From: Taudactylus pleione
Lineage: Eukaryota > Chordata > Amphibia > Anura > Myobatrachidae
NCBI GenBank assembly: GCA_031769625.1
Contig: JAUIMM010000113.1
Coordinates: 12,682,501 to 12,746,500 of the forward strand
Length of the DNA stretch: 64,000 nucleotides
Reading direction: 5' to 3'
Below, in pieces: positions 44,492 through 55,850 of the stretch (its first letter is position 1; every line of letters starts with the position of its first letter). The translations under genes and the position numbers were made by a program. The notes beneath the pieces were generated by a model. It worked only from the letters and a program-made list of their open reading frames with translations, ran no database searches and was not told where the DNA came from.

Positions 44492-45233
44492 GGGGCCTAT
44501 TCATCATAACAAAAATTTCTCTGGAGGTAACTAGGTTTAGAACTCGCATGGAGTTCTACCTAATTACCATTGGAATTCATCATTCCTCCTCCCTATAACT
44601 ATCTATTCCGAAAAGCTGTCATTTTCGGGAAATAGATACTTTCCCTATCTGCTCTAACTTACCGCCGCTGTAATGAGTGCTGCGCATGCGCTGTTACGTC
44701 CGTGAAAGCAGCGCATGCGCAGCACTGCCTACAGCTGCTGTAATTGTGTCCCCCCCAACTCCCCTCCCCCCTATGCTCACCTCCCCCCCGTCCCCGACTT
44801 CCCTGCCCACTGCATCTGCCTCCAGCTCTGTCTGCTGTTCTGACACTGTGTTCTCCAGGCAGAACACAGTAAAGTTTAGAAAAAAAATGTTGTTTATTTT
44901 TTCTATACTTTACTGTGTTCTGCCTGAAGAACATGTGTTAGAACAGCCACCAGAGCCAGAGGATAGACTAGGGAGCGCTGGAGGGAGAGGAGGAGGACCT
45001 GCCCACGCTGACACAGGTAAGTGTCACCTACTATACGCCACTTCACAAATTTCAAACCTAATTTCCATATCCCGATAATGTATGGGGAGTGTGGAAATTA
45101 ACGCAGGCAGACCTAACCAGGAGAGAGATATCAGTGACACCTCCTGTGTTAAGTGTCATCACGAATACTAAAATAATGGTAATTAAGGAAAATATCCTTA
45201 AAAACATTATTGTAGTGTTGATGAACAGGTCCC
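44492..45233. mobile_element. MITE with GGGGCCTATTCATCA ends
   Basis: Inverted ends GGGGCCTATTCATCA and TGATGAACAGGTCCC are flanked by ATA (44489-44491 and 45234-45236). The 3-bp duplication and the end style fit PIF/Harbinger. The interior has an inverted pair CTGCGCATGCGCTG / CAGCGCATGCGCAG and a CpG-rich, C-rich tract. It interrupts the Penelope-like gene between KPAD and the SEAFRLLND part. Confidence 0.85.
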
Positions 45234-45789
45234 ATAGTTCATACGGTTCATGATCACAAGCCCAATTATCAGCAGGTTTTTAAATTATTTGTGAATCTTG
45301 CTTCAGCTGTTTCAAGGCTTGTTTTTCAAAGTTTGTGAGGTTATCGCTTATCTTCAGGAATACATTTTTCCTTGCAAAGATCCTTCTTAACTAATTCATA
45401 GAACATTTCAATCTGGCTACTCTTAGATTCTAAAGGTTATAATCTAGAAGGTGGCTTAAGACCTGATTTGTTTATTGTGGACTCATCCTATAGTTTTTAT
45501 TAATACCTGTTTCTTCCTTTAAAAAGTGTCTCTTTAAAGTGAGTTTTCTGTTATGATTACCAGTGACCACTCCAACTAAGCCATCTAGAACCCAGGCTAC
45601 GAGGTCTTCCACCACTAATAACCGCCCGTTGCTCCCTTAGAGATAAATCACTCACTGGTACTTAGGCGGCTGCCTGGACTTGCTGCTCAGAGTAATAGCA
45701 GCTTACAGGAGTGTCAACTGGAACCCTGAAAATAAAAGAAGGACTCTTGTACAGAAAGAGCAGACAATTCAGATGGAGAGATACGACTT

Positions 45790-46435
45790 GGGAGCCGATG
45801 GTGGGAGCCAATGATGCGGCTACTGTGCCGATGGTGCCGCAAATGTGCCGATGGTGCAGCAATAGCCATAGATAGACAGTCTATGGTAATGCTGTGGCTT
45901 TGAGACCCAATGATACGGCAAATGTGCAGATGATGCGGCAAATGTGCCGATGGTGGGGCTTGTGTGCCCATGGTGTGGCAATAACCGTTGGTAGACAGTC
46001 AATAGATATGTTGTGGCTTTGAGAGCTGATGATGCGACAAATGTGCCAATGGTGCGGCAAATGTGCAGATGGTGCGGGAAATGTGCCAATGGTGCGGCAA
46101 TGGCCATTGGTAGACAGTCAATAGACATGATGTAGCTTTGAGAGCCGATGATGCTGAGAAGTGCCGTTGGTGCGGCAAATGTGCCGATGGTGCGGCAATG
46201 GCTGTTGGTAGAGTCAATAGATATGCTGTGGCTTTGACAGCCGATGATGTGGCAAATGTGCCGATGGTGCAGCAAATGTTCCGATGGTGCGGCAATTGTC
46301 GTTGGTAGGCAGTCAATAGATATGTTGTGGCTTTGAGAGCTTTTGATACAGAAAATGTGCCGATGATGCAGCAAATGTGCAGATGCTGCGGCTTGTGTGC
46401 AGATGGTGCGGCTGCAGAGGGAGATAGGTTGCTAA
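45790..46435. repeat. Compound minisatellite (GATGGTGCGGCAAATGTGCC type)
   Basis: A 15-bp subunit (GCCGATGGTGCGGCAAATGT and variants) is organised into larger units of about 110-125 bp. These include GGTAGACAGTCAATAGATATG and TGTGGCTTTGAGAGC. About five larger units are present. Minus-strand open frames up to 184 codons (His/Ser-rich) are a consequence of the repeat. Confidence 0.85.
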
Positions 46436-46682
46436 AGGTAAATGCTGCATCTATATGTTTTATCATTTATTTAAGGGTGTCTTTCTACTTATTTTTTTCA
46501 CACATTCGGTGCTGTGTTCCATCCTTTGGTTGTTAGGTGATGGGACTTCCTGTGTCATCAGCTGACCACCATACGTCATTTCCGGGTGATCACTTCCGGG
46601 CTGCGGGCGCTGCACGGACCAAGGGGAGCGGGCTGTTCTCTTCAATATAGGTAAGTAATTACTCATCTTGGTTTTATATACC

Positions 46683-46720
46683 ATGATAAAAGAGCCAGTG
46701 GGCTCTGAAACGTTGGTGAT
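46683..46720 (+). ncRNA. Hairpin-GAAACG motif B
   Basis: ATGATAAA is followed by the stem AGAGCC / GGCTCT (46691-46696 and 46701-46706), then GAAACGTTGG. It has the same order as motif A but with a CATGATAA box in place of CTGATGA. About 60 nt downstream come CGGAGTGCC and a TA microsatellite, also as in motif A. Confidence 0.45.
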
Positions 46721-46775
46721 ACTCAAGTAAATTCTATTTTTGCACTTAAGTCCCGGAGTGCCTCCTTTGTCTTTT

Positions 46776-46776
46776 C

Positions 46777-46860
<84 letters not shown>
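46776..46860. repeat. TA / CA / TA microsatellite
   Basis: Three runs in a row: TA (46782-46806), CA (46808-46831) and TA (46832-46860). It separates two opposed hairpin modules. Confidence 0.95.
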
Positions 46861-46909
46861 GCTTGGTTAGGCAGCACTCCTCAGACAAAAAAAGGGAAAT
46901 GTGCTTGTT

Positions 46910-46950
46910 ACAGCAACGTTTCAGATGTTTATTACATCTTTCTTCGAGGC
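46910..46950 (-). ncRNA. Hairpin-GAAACG motif D
   Basis: On the minus strand AAGAAAGATG starts a stem AGATGT / ACATCT, with loop AATAA, then GAAACGTTGCTG. The downstream part (minus) reaches GAGGAGTGCTGCC and the TA microsatellite. The stem sequence differs completely from A and B, but the layout is the same. Confidence 0.45.
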
Positions 46951-46977
46951 ATACAAGAAATACAGTGACAAATCTTA

Positions 46978-46979
<2 letters not shown>

Positions 46980-47021
<42 letters not shown>
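46980..47021. repeat. TA microsatellite
   Basis: A pure TA run of about 40 bp followed by TG-rich sequence. Confidence 0.95.
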
Positions 47022-47031
<10 letters not shown>

Positions 47032-47256
47032 ATATGGGTGTATATAGCTATGTGTACAGTATATAATTATATATTTATATTGTAAAACGGGGTGTAGAAA
47101 TGAGGACTCAAGGCAGGCAGGTACTCAGTAAACCAGTGTCTTTAATAGCAGCAGACACTGCACTTTAGCATGCATAGGCTTAGGCCTGGACACACAGACA
47201 TATACCACATATAAACAACTGAAAGAAAATGTCCCAGCATTCCCAGGGCTTAGTAG
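47022..47256. other. Unassigned
   Basis: Left flank of the MITE at 47260. The sequence continues after that MITE at 47696, so both belong to one older, unidentified unit. Confidence 0.35.
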
Positions 47257-47259
47257 TCA

Positions 47260-47692
47260 GGGCCTGATTCAGAGCCGGATGCTTTGACCAGAGCGCTCGC
47301 TCTGAATCAGGGCCCTCCTACCTAAAATTGGAGAGGCCTCCTGGCCGTTCGCATAGCTGTGGCTGACGAGACCCTGCGGTAGGGTCTCACTGCCGCAAGC
47401 CCAGGAGTGCTTTTGGCTCTATCAGAGCCAAAAGCACTCCCACTGACATCCCATGGGAACGCCTCCGTCTGGGCAGCAACGCCCCCAGCACGCCCTCCAA
47501 AGGGGGCGTGCTGTCCTCACCATCGACAGCACGCCCCCTTTGGTGCGAGACCCATAGCGACAGCTTGGCTGTCGCTATGCGGGTCTCGCGCATGCGCACG
47601 ACGGAGCTCCCTCCGTCGTGCGCATGCGCACTAGGGCACCATTGACCCGCTTGCGAGCGCTCAGCGCTCGCAAGCGGGTGTGAATTAGGCCC
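47260..47692. mobile_element. GATTCA-type Harbinger MITE
   Basis: The left end is GGGCCTGATTCAGAGCCGG and the right end GTGTGAATTAGGCCC, with TCA on both sides (47257-47259 and 47693-47695). The interior has GACGGAGCTCCCTCCGTCGT and GCGCATGCGCAC palindromes. An internal TCTGAATCAGGGCCC copy of the end lies at about 47300-47314. Confidence 0.85.
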
Positions 47693-47695
47693 TCA

Positions 47696-48584
47696 GTTTG
47701 CTAAAATGGCCTGAAGTCACAATCTGCCATGCTTCTTCACCACAGCCAATCATCAGTCCCTGGCACTATGGAGACTTTGGCCTACTAAACTGGCCACTTG
47801 CCAGCATCTGTGCACAGAGCATCAGGCGGATGAGAGTTTTAAAATATTAATTTTCTCCAGTGATGACTCCAGCTGGGTTTGTGCAACTGTGAAAACCTGG
47901 AGCTCCAAATCTCCCTTGTTGCTGCAAACTGGACAGGCTTCACTCTAGACTCCCTTGGAGGGATCTGATCCCACAGAAAAGTGGGCAATTCACCCCTCTC
48001 ACCACAATATGTATGTATATATATGTATATATATACTGTGTGGTTGAATCAAGGTTTGTGTGTACTTTTTTTGCTACAGAAAGGCTGATATGACCTTGCT
48101 GATAACTGTTCAAGTGAAGGTTCAGAATTCTGTGTATTTAAAAAAACAGATTTCTTTAAAGACTTTCCCTAATGACATGCTGAAAGTGTCTACACAGCTT
48201 TCCCACTGCCCATTAAGCCTGGGAGTATTGATGAACCTCCTTCACTGGAGTTTCATCTGATTTCCACAAATTAAATGTGACAGTATTCCATACGTTACTG
48301 TATAAAAAAAATGTTAGACACCAGATACACCATTTGGTGATTTCTAGCCCAGCTTATTTTATTTTAAGATTGAGTTTTTATAATTTGAAAAAATGCCTGG
48401 TTGCTACTGTTTCCTCTTATGTCATTACTCTGTTTGTTCCTTATCGTAAAACACTATGGTGCATGATGGCACTTTATAAATACATGAGAAAAAAATTGTG
48501 TATAATGCAGAAAAGAGTCATCCCTTTTTATACTGCAGTTTGAGCTAAAAAAGAAAAATAATAGATTGTGTAAATAGCTCCATT
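47696..48584. other. Unassigned non-coding DNA
   Basis: No domain recognised. Open frames of 66 and 88 codons (48060-48260 and 48277-48543) are A/T-rich and without motif. Confidence 0.4.
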
Positions 48585-49803
48585 GTGGTTTTTATAAAAT
48601 GTGATGCCAATTTATTTTACGCAACCCATTAAAGAGCAAATCCACCCAAAACTTAAAATTCTGCTTTGGGAAGAGTTCAATAAACTAAACATTCATTTTG
48701 ATATACTGTATACCATGATTTCTGCCTTGCTCCAGTGATTGTCTGCCTTGCTATATACCATGTTGTCTGCCCTGCTCCATACCATGATGTCTGCCTTGCT
48801 CCATACCATGATGTCTGCCTTGCTCCATACCATGGTGTCTGCCGTGCTCCATACCATGATGTCTGCCCTGCTCCATACCATGATGTCTGCCCTGCTCCAT
48901 ACCATGATGTCTGCCTGCTCCATACCATGATGTCCGCCTTGCTCCATACCATAATGTCTGCCTTGTTCCATACCATGATGTCTGCCCTGCTCCATACCAT
49001 GATATCTGCCCTGCTGCATACCATGATATCTGCCCTGCTGCATACCATGATGTCTGCCCTGCTCCATACCATGATGTCTGCCTTGCTCCATACCATAATG
49101 TCTGCCGTGGTTTTTATAAAATGTGATGCCAATTTATTTTACGCAACCCATTAAAGGGCAAATCCACCCAAAACTTAAAATTCTGCTTTGGGAAGAGTTC
49201 AATAAACTAAACATTCATTTTGATATACTGTATACCATGATTTCTGCCTTGCTCCAGTGATTGTCTGCCTTGCTATATACCATGTTGTCTGCCCTGCTCT
49301 ATACCATGATGTCTGCCTTGCTCCATACCATGATGTCTGCCTTGCTCCATACCATGGTGTCTGCCGTGCTCCATACCATGACGTCTGCCCTGCTCCATAC
49401 CATGATGTCTGCCTTGCTCCATACCATGATGTCTGCCTTGCTCCATACCATAATGTCTGCCTTGTTCCATACCATGATGTCTGCCCTGCTCCATACCATG
49501 ATATCTGCCCTGCTGCATACCACGATGTCTGCCCTGCTCCATACCATGATGTCTGCCTTGCTCCATACCATAATGTCTGCCTTGCTCCATACCATAATGT
49601 CTGCCTTGTTCCATACCATGATGTCTGCCCTGCTCCATACCATGATGTCTGCGCTGCTCCATACCATGATGTCTGCCCTGCTCCATACCATGATGTCTGC
49701 CCTGCTACATACCATGATGTCTGCCCTACTCCATACCATGATATCTGCCTTGCTCCATACCATGATGTCTGCCTTGCTCCATCCATGATGTCTGCCTTGC
49801 TCC
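48585..49803 (+). repeat. 24-bp minisatellite within a 522-bp tandem duplication
   Basis: The unit is CTCCATACCATGATGTCTGC plus CYTG. Arrays lie at about 48711-49106 and 49232-49803. The left flank of the first array (GTGGTTTTTATAAAATGTGA onward) is repeated 522 bp further on, so an array plus its flank was duplicated and the second array then grew. A 24-bp unit keeps frames open on both strands, giving false open frames up to 206 codons. Confidence 0.92.
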
Positions 49804-49822
49804 AGTGCACTCTCTGCACTCT

Positions 49823-50103
49823 GGGCCCGATTCACTATAGATCACTATTGCGATCGCAGCTGTGATTATGCATGCAGATCTACTGCAAAAATATGCTAAT
49901 GTTTGCAATCGTAAAGCCAGCATAGAGACGCCCACTACCACTTTCTCACATCCGTAAGGCTTTGCAGACCTGCGTATACATTGGTACCATCGAGGAACAT
50001 CGGCCCCTCGCGCACCTTACTTAGAAATTGCAACTGTCGACTCACAGAGTGAGTACTCATCTGTGTACGCTGTTGCAATTGCAATCTGTAATGAATCAGG
50101 CCC
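49823..50103. mobile_element. Harbinger-type MITE (GGGCCCGATTCACTA ends)
   Basis: Inverted ends GGGCCCGATTCACTATAG and CTGTAATGAATCAGGCCC are flanked by TCT (49820-49822 and 50104-50106). It is 281 bp long, with an interior of inverted GCGATCGCAGC / GTTGCAATTGCAATC type words. Confidence 0.8.
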
Positions 50104-50178
50104 TCTAGTCATTAACATGTTCTCAGTAGCTAGCACTATGATGTTATTGCTATGCTTCATGCAGACATTTAGCACTTA

Positions 50179-50725
50179 GGGGGCGATTCAGAACCGCTTG
50201 TTAACAAGCGATCGCTCTGTGCGTGATGTAGCATGTGTATGCAAATATGCAATCGCACTGGCAATCGCTGATCAAACATGCAGACCTCCATCTAGTAAAG
50301 TCCACCCATTTCCCTCTACGAGCGAACGATGAGACGCCGCTACATAAGGGGAACATCGGTACCATTATGCACCATCGGACCCATTCGCACTGCTAAGGTA
50401 GACCTGAGGCTACCGCAAGCACTGCAAGAGCTGCTGACTTTAATCCAGCCCTGTCACGTGAATGTTGATGATGTGTGTTAATTATGGCCGCCCATGAAAC
50501 AGCGTTCAGATGCTCTGACATCACTCAACCATTCCTCCGTCAACACCCCTTAACGGCATCTAATGTCACTCAAGCTTGCGGGCCTTTGGTGTGCTATGAG
50601 CGATCGCTTCTCGATCGCTGGGATAGGTTTGCGCACACACACTGAGTACTTTACGCATGCACATTGCTTAAACATCGCCGGCTAGCGAGCGAAAGCCAAC
50701 TTGCGAACGGGTCTGAATTGCCCCC
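50179..50725. mobile_element. GATTCA-type Harbinger MITE
   Basis: Inverted ends GGGGGCGATTCAGAACCGC and CGGGTCTGAATTGCCCCC are flanked by TTA (50176-50178 and 50726-50728), the preferred PIF/Harbinger target. It ends just 28 bp before hAT copy 2. Confidence 0.9.
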
Positions 50726-51539
50726 TTACTTCCTATGTACCTTCTATTATTACTTGGGGTGTGCACCGGCCACTTTTTGTGTTTTGTGTTTTGGTTTTGG
50801 ATCTGGATCTTTCTTCGTGTTTTGGATCTGGATTGGTTTTGCCAAAACCACCCTTCCGTGTTTTGGGTTCTGGGTTTTGTGTTTTGGATCTGTATTTTTT
50901 TTTAAAAAAGCATAAAAACAGCTAAAATCACAGAATGTGTTGTTTTTTCTGCTCCTATGCTATTATTAACCTCAATAACCTTAATTTCCACTAATTTCCA
51001 GTCTATTCTGAACACCTCACACCTCACAATAGTGTTTTTATGTCCAAAAGGCTGCACCGAGGTAGCTGGATGACTATGCTAAGCGACACGAGTGGGCGGC
51101 ACAAACACGTGACCCATCTAGGAGTGACACTGCAGTGGCAGACAGGATGGCAGTTTGAAAAACTAGGCCCCAAACTGTACATAATGCAAAGAAAAAAAAG
51201 AGGTGCAAGATGGAATTGTCCTTGGGCCCTCCCACCCACCCTTATGTTGTATAAACAGGACATGCACACATTAACAAAGCAATCATTTCAGCGCCAGGGT
51301 CTGCCACACGACTGTGGCTGAAATGATTGGTTCGTTTGGGCCCCCACAAAACAAGCTGGCAATTAATCTGTCCCTGCACAAACTGGCTCTACTGAGGCAA
51401 GATGTCGTCCTCATCCTACTCATCCACCGATTCCTCACCCTCTTCAGTGTTGTGTACATCCTCATCCTCACAGAGTATTAACTCGTCCCCACTGGAATCC
51501 ACCACCACAGGTCCCTCTGTACGTTCTGGAGGCTGGTCT

Positions 51540-54522
51540 CCCTGGAAGAGTTGATAATTCATTTGATGAACATCATCTTCTCCACATTTTATGGAAGCAA
51601 CCTCCTACGCCTTTCGCTGACAAGGTTCCCGGCTGCACTAAACACTCTTTCGGTGTACACACTGGAGGGGGGGGCAACTCAGGTAAAATAGAGCCAGTTT
51701 GTACAGGGGCCTCCAAATTGCCTCTTTTTCCTGCCAGTACAGGTATGGACTGTCTGACATGCCTACTTGGATGCTGTCACCGATGTAATCCTCCACCATT
51801 CTGTCAATGGTGACAGTATCATATGTAGTGACAGTAGACATGTCAGAAATTGTTGCCAGGTCCTTCAGTCCAGACCAGATGTCCAAACTTGGTCCTGCCT
51901 GCCCTGCATCACTGCCAGCGGGTTGCTTAGGATAGCTAAGTTTTTTCCTGGCAGCCCCAGTTGCGGGAGAAAATGAAGAAGGAGCTGTTGACGTGTCACG
52001 TTCCGCTTCAGCTGACAGTGTGTTCACCAGCAGGTCTTTGCACCTCTGCAGGCTTGTGTCGGCCGGAAAGAGAGACACCACATAGGCTTTAAACCTAGGA
52101 TCGAGCACGGTGGCCAAAATGTAGTGGTCTGATTTCAACAGATTGACCACCCTGGAATCCTGGCAAAGCAAATGAAGGGCTTCATCCACAAGTCCCACAT
52201 GCCGAGCGGAATCGCTCCGTCTTAGCTCCTCCTTCACTTTCTCCAGCTGCTTCTGCAAAAGCCTGATGAGGGGAATGACCTGACTCAAGCTGGCAGTGTC
52301 TGAACTGACTTCACATGTGGCAAGTTCGAAGGGCTGGAGAACCTTGCACAAAACGGAAATCATTCTCCACTGCGCTTGAGTCAGTTGCATACCCCCTTCT
52401 TTGCCTATGTCATAGGTGGATGTATAGGCTTGTATGGCCTTTTGCTGCTCCTCCATCCTCTGAAGCATATAGAGGGTTGAGTTCCACCGCGTCACAACCT
52501 CTTGCTTCAGGTGATGGCGGGGCAGGTTCAAGAGTGTTTGCTGGTGCTCCAGTCTTCGGCATGTAGTCGCTGAATGGCGAAAGTGGCCAGAAATTTTTTG
52601 GGCCACCCAAAGCGTCTCCTGCACGCCCCTGTCGCTTTTCAGAAAATTCTGCACCACCAAGTTTATTGTGTGAGCAAAACATGGGACGTGCTGGAAGTTG
52701 CCCAGATGTAATGCCCGCACAATATTGGTGGCGTTGTCAGATATCACAAATCCCTAGGAGAGTCTAAGTGGGGTAAGCCACTGGGCGATGATTTCTCTCA
52801 GTTTCTCTAAGAGGTTGTCGGCGGTGTGCCTCTTACTGAAACCGGTGATACACAGCGTAGCCTGCCTTGGAACGAGCTGGCGTTTCTGAGATGCTGCTAC
52901 TGGTGACGCTGCTGCTGTTGCTGCGTAAGGTGATACATCTACCCAGTGGGCTGTTACAGTCACATAGTCCTTAGTCTGTCCTGTTCCACTTGTCCACATG
53001 TCCGTGGTTAAGTGGACATTGGGTACAACGGCATTTTTCAGGATACTGAGGACACTTTTTCTGACGTTTCTGTACAGTCTCGGTATCGCCTGCCTAGTGG
53101 AAACTAGATGGGATTTGGAACCGGGGACACACTACCTCCATCAATTGTCTAAATCCCACTGCACTAATGGCGGATACCGGACGCACGTCTAACTCCAACA
53201 TAGCAGTCAAGGCCTCAGTTATACGTTTTGCTTCAGGATGACTGCTGTCGTACTTCATCCTCCTCGCTAAGGACTGTTGGAGGGTCAATTGTTTAGTAAG
53301 AGTAGTGGTGTTCCTACTTCCTCTCTGGGATGATGAACGACTCCCAGCAGCAGCAACAGCAGCAGCGACAGCAGGAGGCGTAGCAATGCAGGATCCTCCG
53401 GAGGAATCCCGGATAGGAGAGACAGTCATGCCAGTGACATGGCCTGCAGGACTACTTCCGATCCTGACTAAGGAGGAAATTGACGAGGAGGGAGTTGACG
53501 GTGTGGTTTGCCGGCGCTTGGATACAACAGGACAACGGGATTTAGGTGTCCCTGGACAGCTTACGGTCTTAGCCAAAGTTTCTGAACTTGACAGTAACTT
53601 ATTATGAACGCGCTGCAGGTGCCGTATAAGGAAGGATGTTCCTAGGTGGTTAACGTCCCTACCCCTACTTATTCCACCTTTACATATGGTACATATGGAA
53701 AGAAAGTTGTTGTCCGGATTTGGATAGAAATATTGCCAGACCAAAGAGGTGGAATGTTTGGTCTTCTGCCCAGGCATGACCGTGATGGGCTTTTTCATCC
53801 CACGGACAACAACTGTCTCCCCCGGAGCCTGATTTAAACAAACCACATCACCATCAGAATCCTCCTCGCCAACTTCCTCCTCAGCGCCAGCTACACCAGT
53901 ATCCTCATCCTGTTGTACTTCAACAGTGACATCTTCAATTTGCATATCAGCAAGTGGACTGTGGGTGCTCCTTTCAGCACTTGCAGGGGGCGTGCAAATG
54001 GTGGAAAGAGCCACCTCTTCCCATCCAGTGCTGGGAAGGTCAGGCATCGCAACCGCCACCACACTTGTACTCTCCTTGGGGATTTGTGATATCTTCTTAG
54101 AACGCACAGTTCTTTGCTGTGCTTTTGCCAGCTTATCTCGTTTGACTTTTTTAGCGGGAGGAGGGCTTCCATCGTCATGTGAAGCTGAACCACTAGTCAT
54201 GAACATACTAGTCATACTAGTATGACACACACTAGTCATAGGGAAAGACCTTAGCCGTTCCTTGCCACTCATAAATGGCATATTGGCAAGTTTACGTTTC
54301 TCTTCAGATGATTTAAATGTTTTTTTTAAGGTCATTTTCCTGAACTTTGTCATTTGGGATTGTATGTGGCTTCTACATGACATTGGGCATCGGCCTTGGC
54401 AGACGACGTTGATGGCATGTTATCGTCTATGTCATAACTAGTGGCAGCAGCTTCAGCACTAGGAGGAAGTGGTTCTTGATCTTTCCCTATTTTATTTTTA
54501 TCGGAGAAAGTTTGGTCCTCCA
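51540..54522 (-). pseudogene. hAT transposase with BED zinc finger (copy 2)
   Basis: It starts at the ATG at 54522 (MEDQTFSDKNKIGKDQEP). A frameshift near 54360-54390 leads into the BED-type finger: WQYFYPNPDNNFLSICTICK, LGTSFLIRHLQRVH (C-C-H-H ligands visible). After another shift (52999-53094) comes TTDMWTSGTGQTKDY with the first catalytic Asp, then VISDNATNIV, CFAHTINLVVQ, RWNSTLYML and the C-terminal ALFYLSCPP. A TAG at 52754-52756 and an eight-C run (plus-strand G at 51667-51674) add two more breaks. The acidic tail ends near 51395. The family binds element ends and excises DNA. Confidence 0.92.
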
Positions 54523-54539
54523 TTTATGTTATATTGATT

Positions 54540-55850
54540 TGATATATACGTGCGGCTAAGGCGCACACAAACACAGAAAATATTTTTTTATTTTTGCTGG
54601 AGAGTAGTGCACTTTGTGGGTTACACCACCCTTTAAGAAATGAGCCAGCTGGCTCTTTACTTATGGGACACAGGCGCACACTTGGCACTGCTCCTTTGTT
54701 GATGCACGTGCGGCTACTGCGCACACAATTCACAAACACAGAAAATATTTTTTTATTTGGTTTGGAGTGTACTTTGGGGGTTACAGCACCCTTTAACGGT
54801 CAAGCCAGCTGGCCCTTTACTTATGACACAGGCGCACGCTTGGCGCTGCTCCTTTGTTCATGCACGTGCGGCTACTGCGCACACAATTCACAAACACAGA
54901 AAATATTTTTTTATTTAGTTTGGAGTGTACTTTGGGGGTTACAGCACCCTTTAATGGTCAAGCCAGCCGGCCCTTTACTTATGACACAGGCGCACGCTTG
55001 GTGCTGCTCCTTTGTTCATGCACGTGCGGCTACTGCGCACACAATTCACAAACACAGAAAATATTTTTTATTTAGTTTGGAGTGTACTTTGGGGGTTACA
55101 GCACCCTTTAACGGTCAAGCCAGCCGGCCCTTTACTTATGACACAGGCGCACGCTTGGCACTACTTTATTGATGCACGTGCGGCTACTGCGCACACAATT
55201 CACAAACACAGAAAATATTTTTATATTTGGTTTGGAGTGTACTTTGGGGGTTACAGCACCCTTTAACGGTCAAGCCAGCCGGCCCTTTACTTATGACACA
55301 GGCGCACGCTTGGCACTACTTTGTTGATGCACGTGCGGCTACTGCGCACACAATTCACAAACACAGAAAAAATATTTTTTTATTTGGTTTGGAGTGTACT
55401 TTGGGGGTTACAGCACCCTTTAAGGGTCAAGCCAGCCGGCCCTTTACTTATGACACAGGCGCACGCTTGGCACTACTTTGTTGATGCACGTGCTGCTACT
55501 GCGCACACAATTCACAAACACAGAAAATATTTTTTTATTTGGTTTGGAGTGTACTTTGGGGGTTACAGCACCCTTTAATGGTCAAGCCAGCCGGCCCTTT
55601 ACTTATGACACAGGCGCACGCTTGGCACTACTTTGTTGATGCACGTGCGGCTACTGCGCACACAATTCACAAACACAGAAAATATTTTTTTATTTGGTTT
55701 GGAGTGTACTTTGGGGGTTACAGCACCCTTTAACAGTCAAGCCAGCCGGCCCTTTACTTATGACACAGGCGCACGCTTGGCACTACTTTGTTGATGCACG
55801 TGCGGCTACTGCGCACACAATTCACAAACACAGAAAAAAATATTTTTTTT
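54540..55850 (-). repeat. hAT copy 2, subterminal array (about 156 bp unit, about 8 copies)
   Basis: Units share GCACGTGCGGCTACTGCGCA, TTGTGAATTGTG (reverse strand), GGGGGTTACAGCACCCTTTA and GCCAGCCGGCCCTTTACTTA. This is the reverse complement of array 1 in copy 1, so the array is ancestral but copy number varies. The first unit (54540-54715) is the most divergent. Confidence 0.92.

Larger units (their letters stand above)
35145..45600 (-). pseudogene. Penelope-like element reverse transcriptase, split by three insertions
   Basis: Read on the minus strand: 45240-45600 gives NLTNFEKQALKQLKQD and KPADN. 44417-44488 gives SEAFRLLNDTSSY and LKKDL. 41252-41960 gives LLEGFKKGIINKN, MPKIHTNLKYMPGRPIIASI, the QICGTAIGIVFAPSFANLYM block, and RYIDILIIWKGEEDI. 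35145-35481 gives KEIEYLDLVLIA, the YSQFCGIKRNFSS block and CYPQDLSNQAVEK. These follow the order of Penelope-type RTs. The catalytic YIDD has lost one Asp (YID then ILIIW). The GIY-YIG endonuclease was not found. Stops and shifts are frequent. Confidence 0.85.

Noticed and set aside
45820..46466. 184- and 155-codon minus-strand frames
   Set aside because: Generated by the GATGGTGCGGCAAATGTGCC minisatellite; no known motif.
49199..49865. Open frames up to 206 codons on both strands
   Set aside because: They come from a 24-bp repeat whose length is a multiple of three; no start context, domain or neighbour supports a gene.
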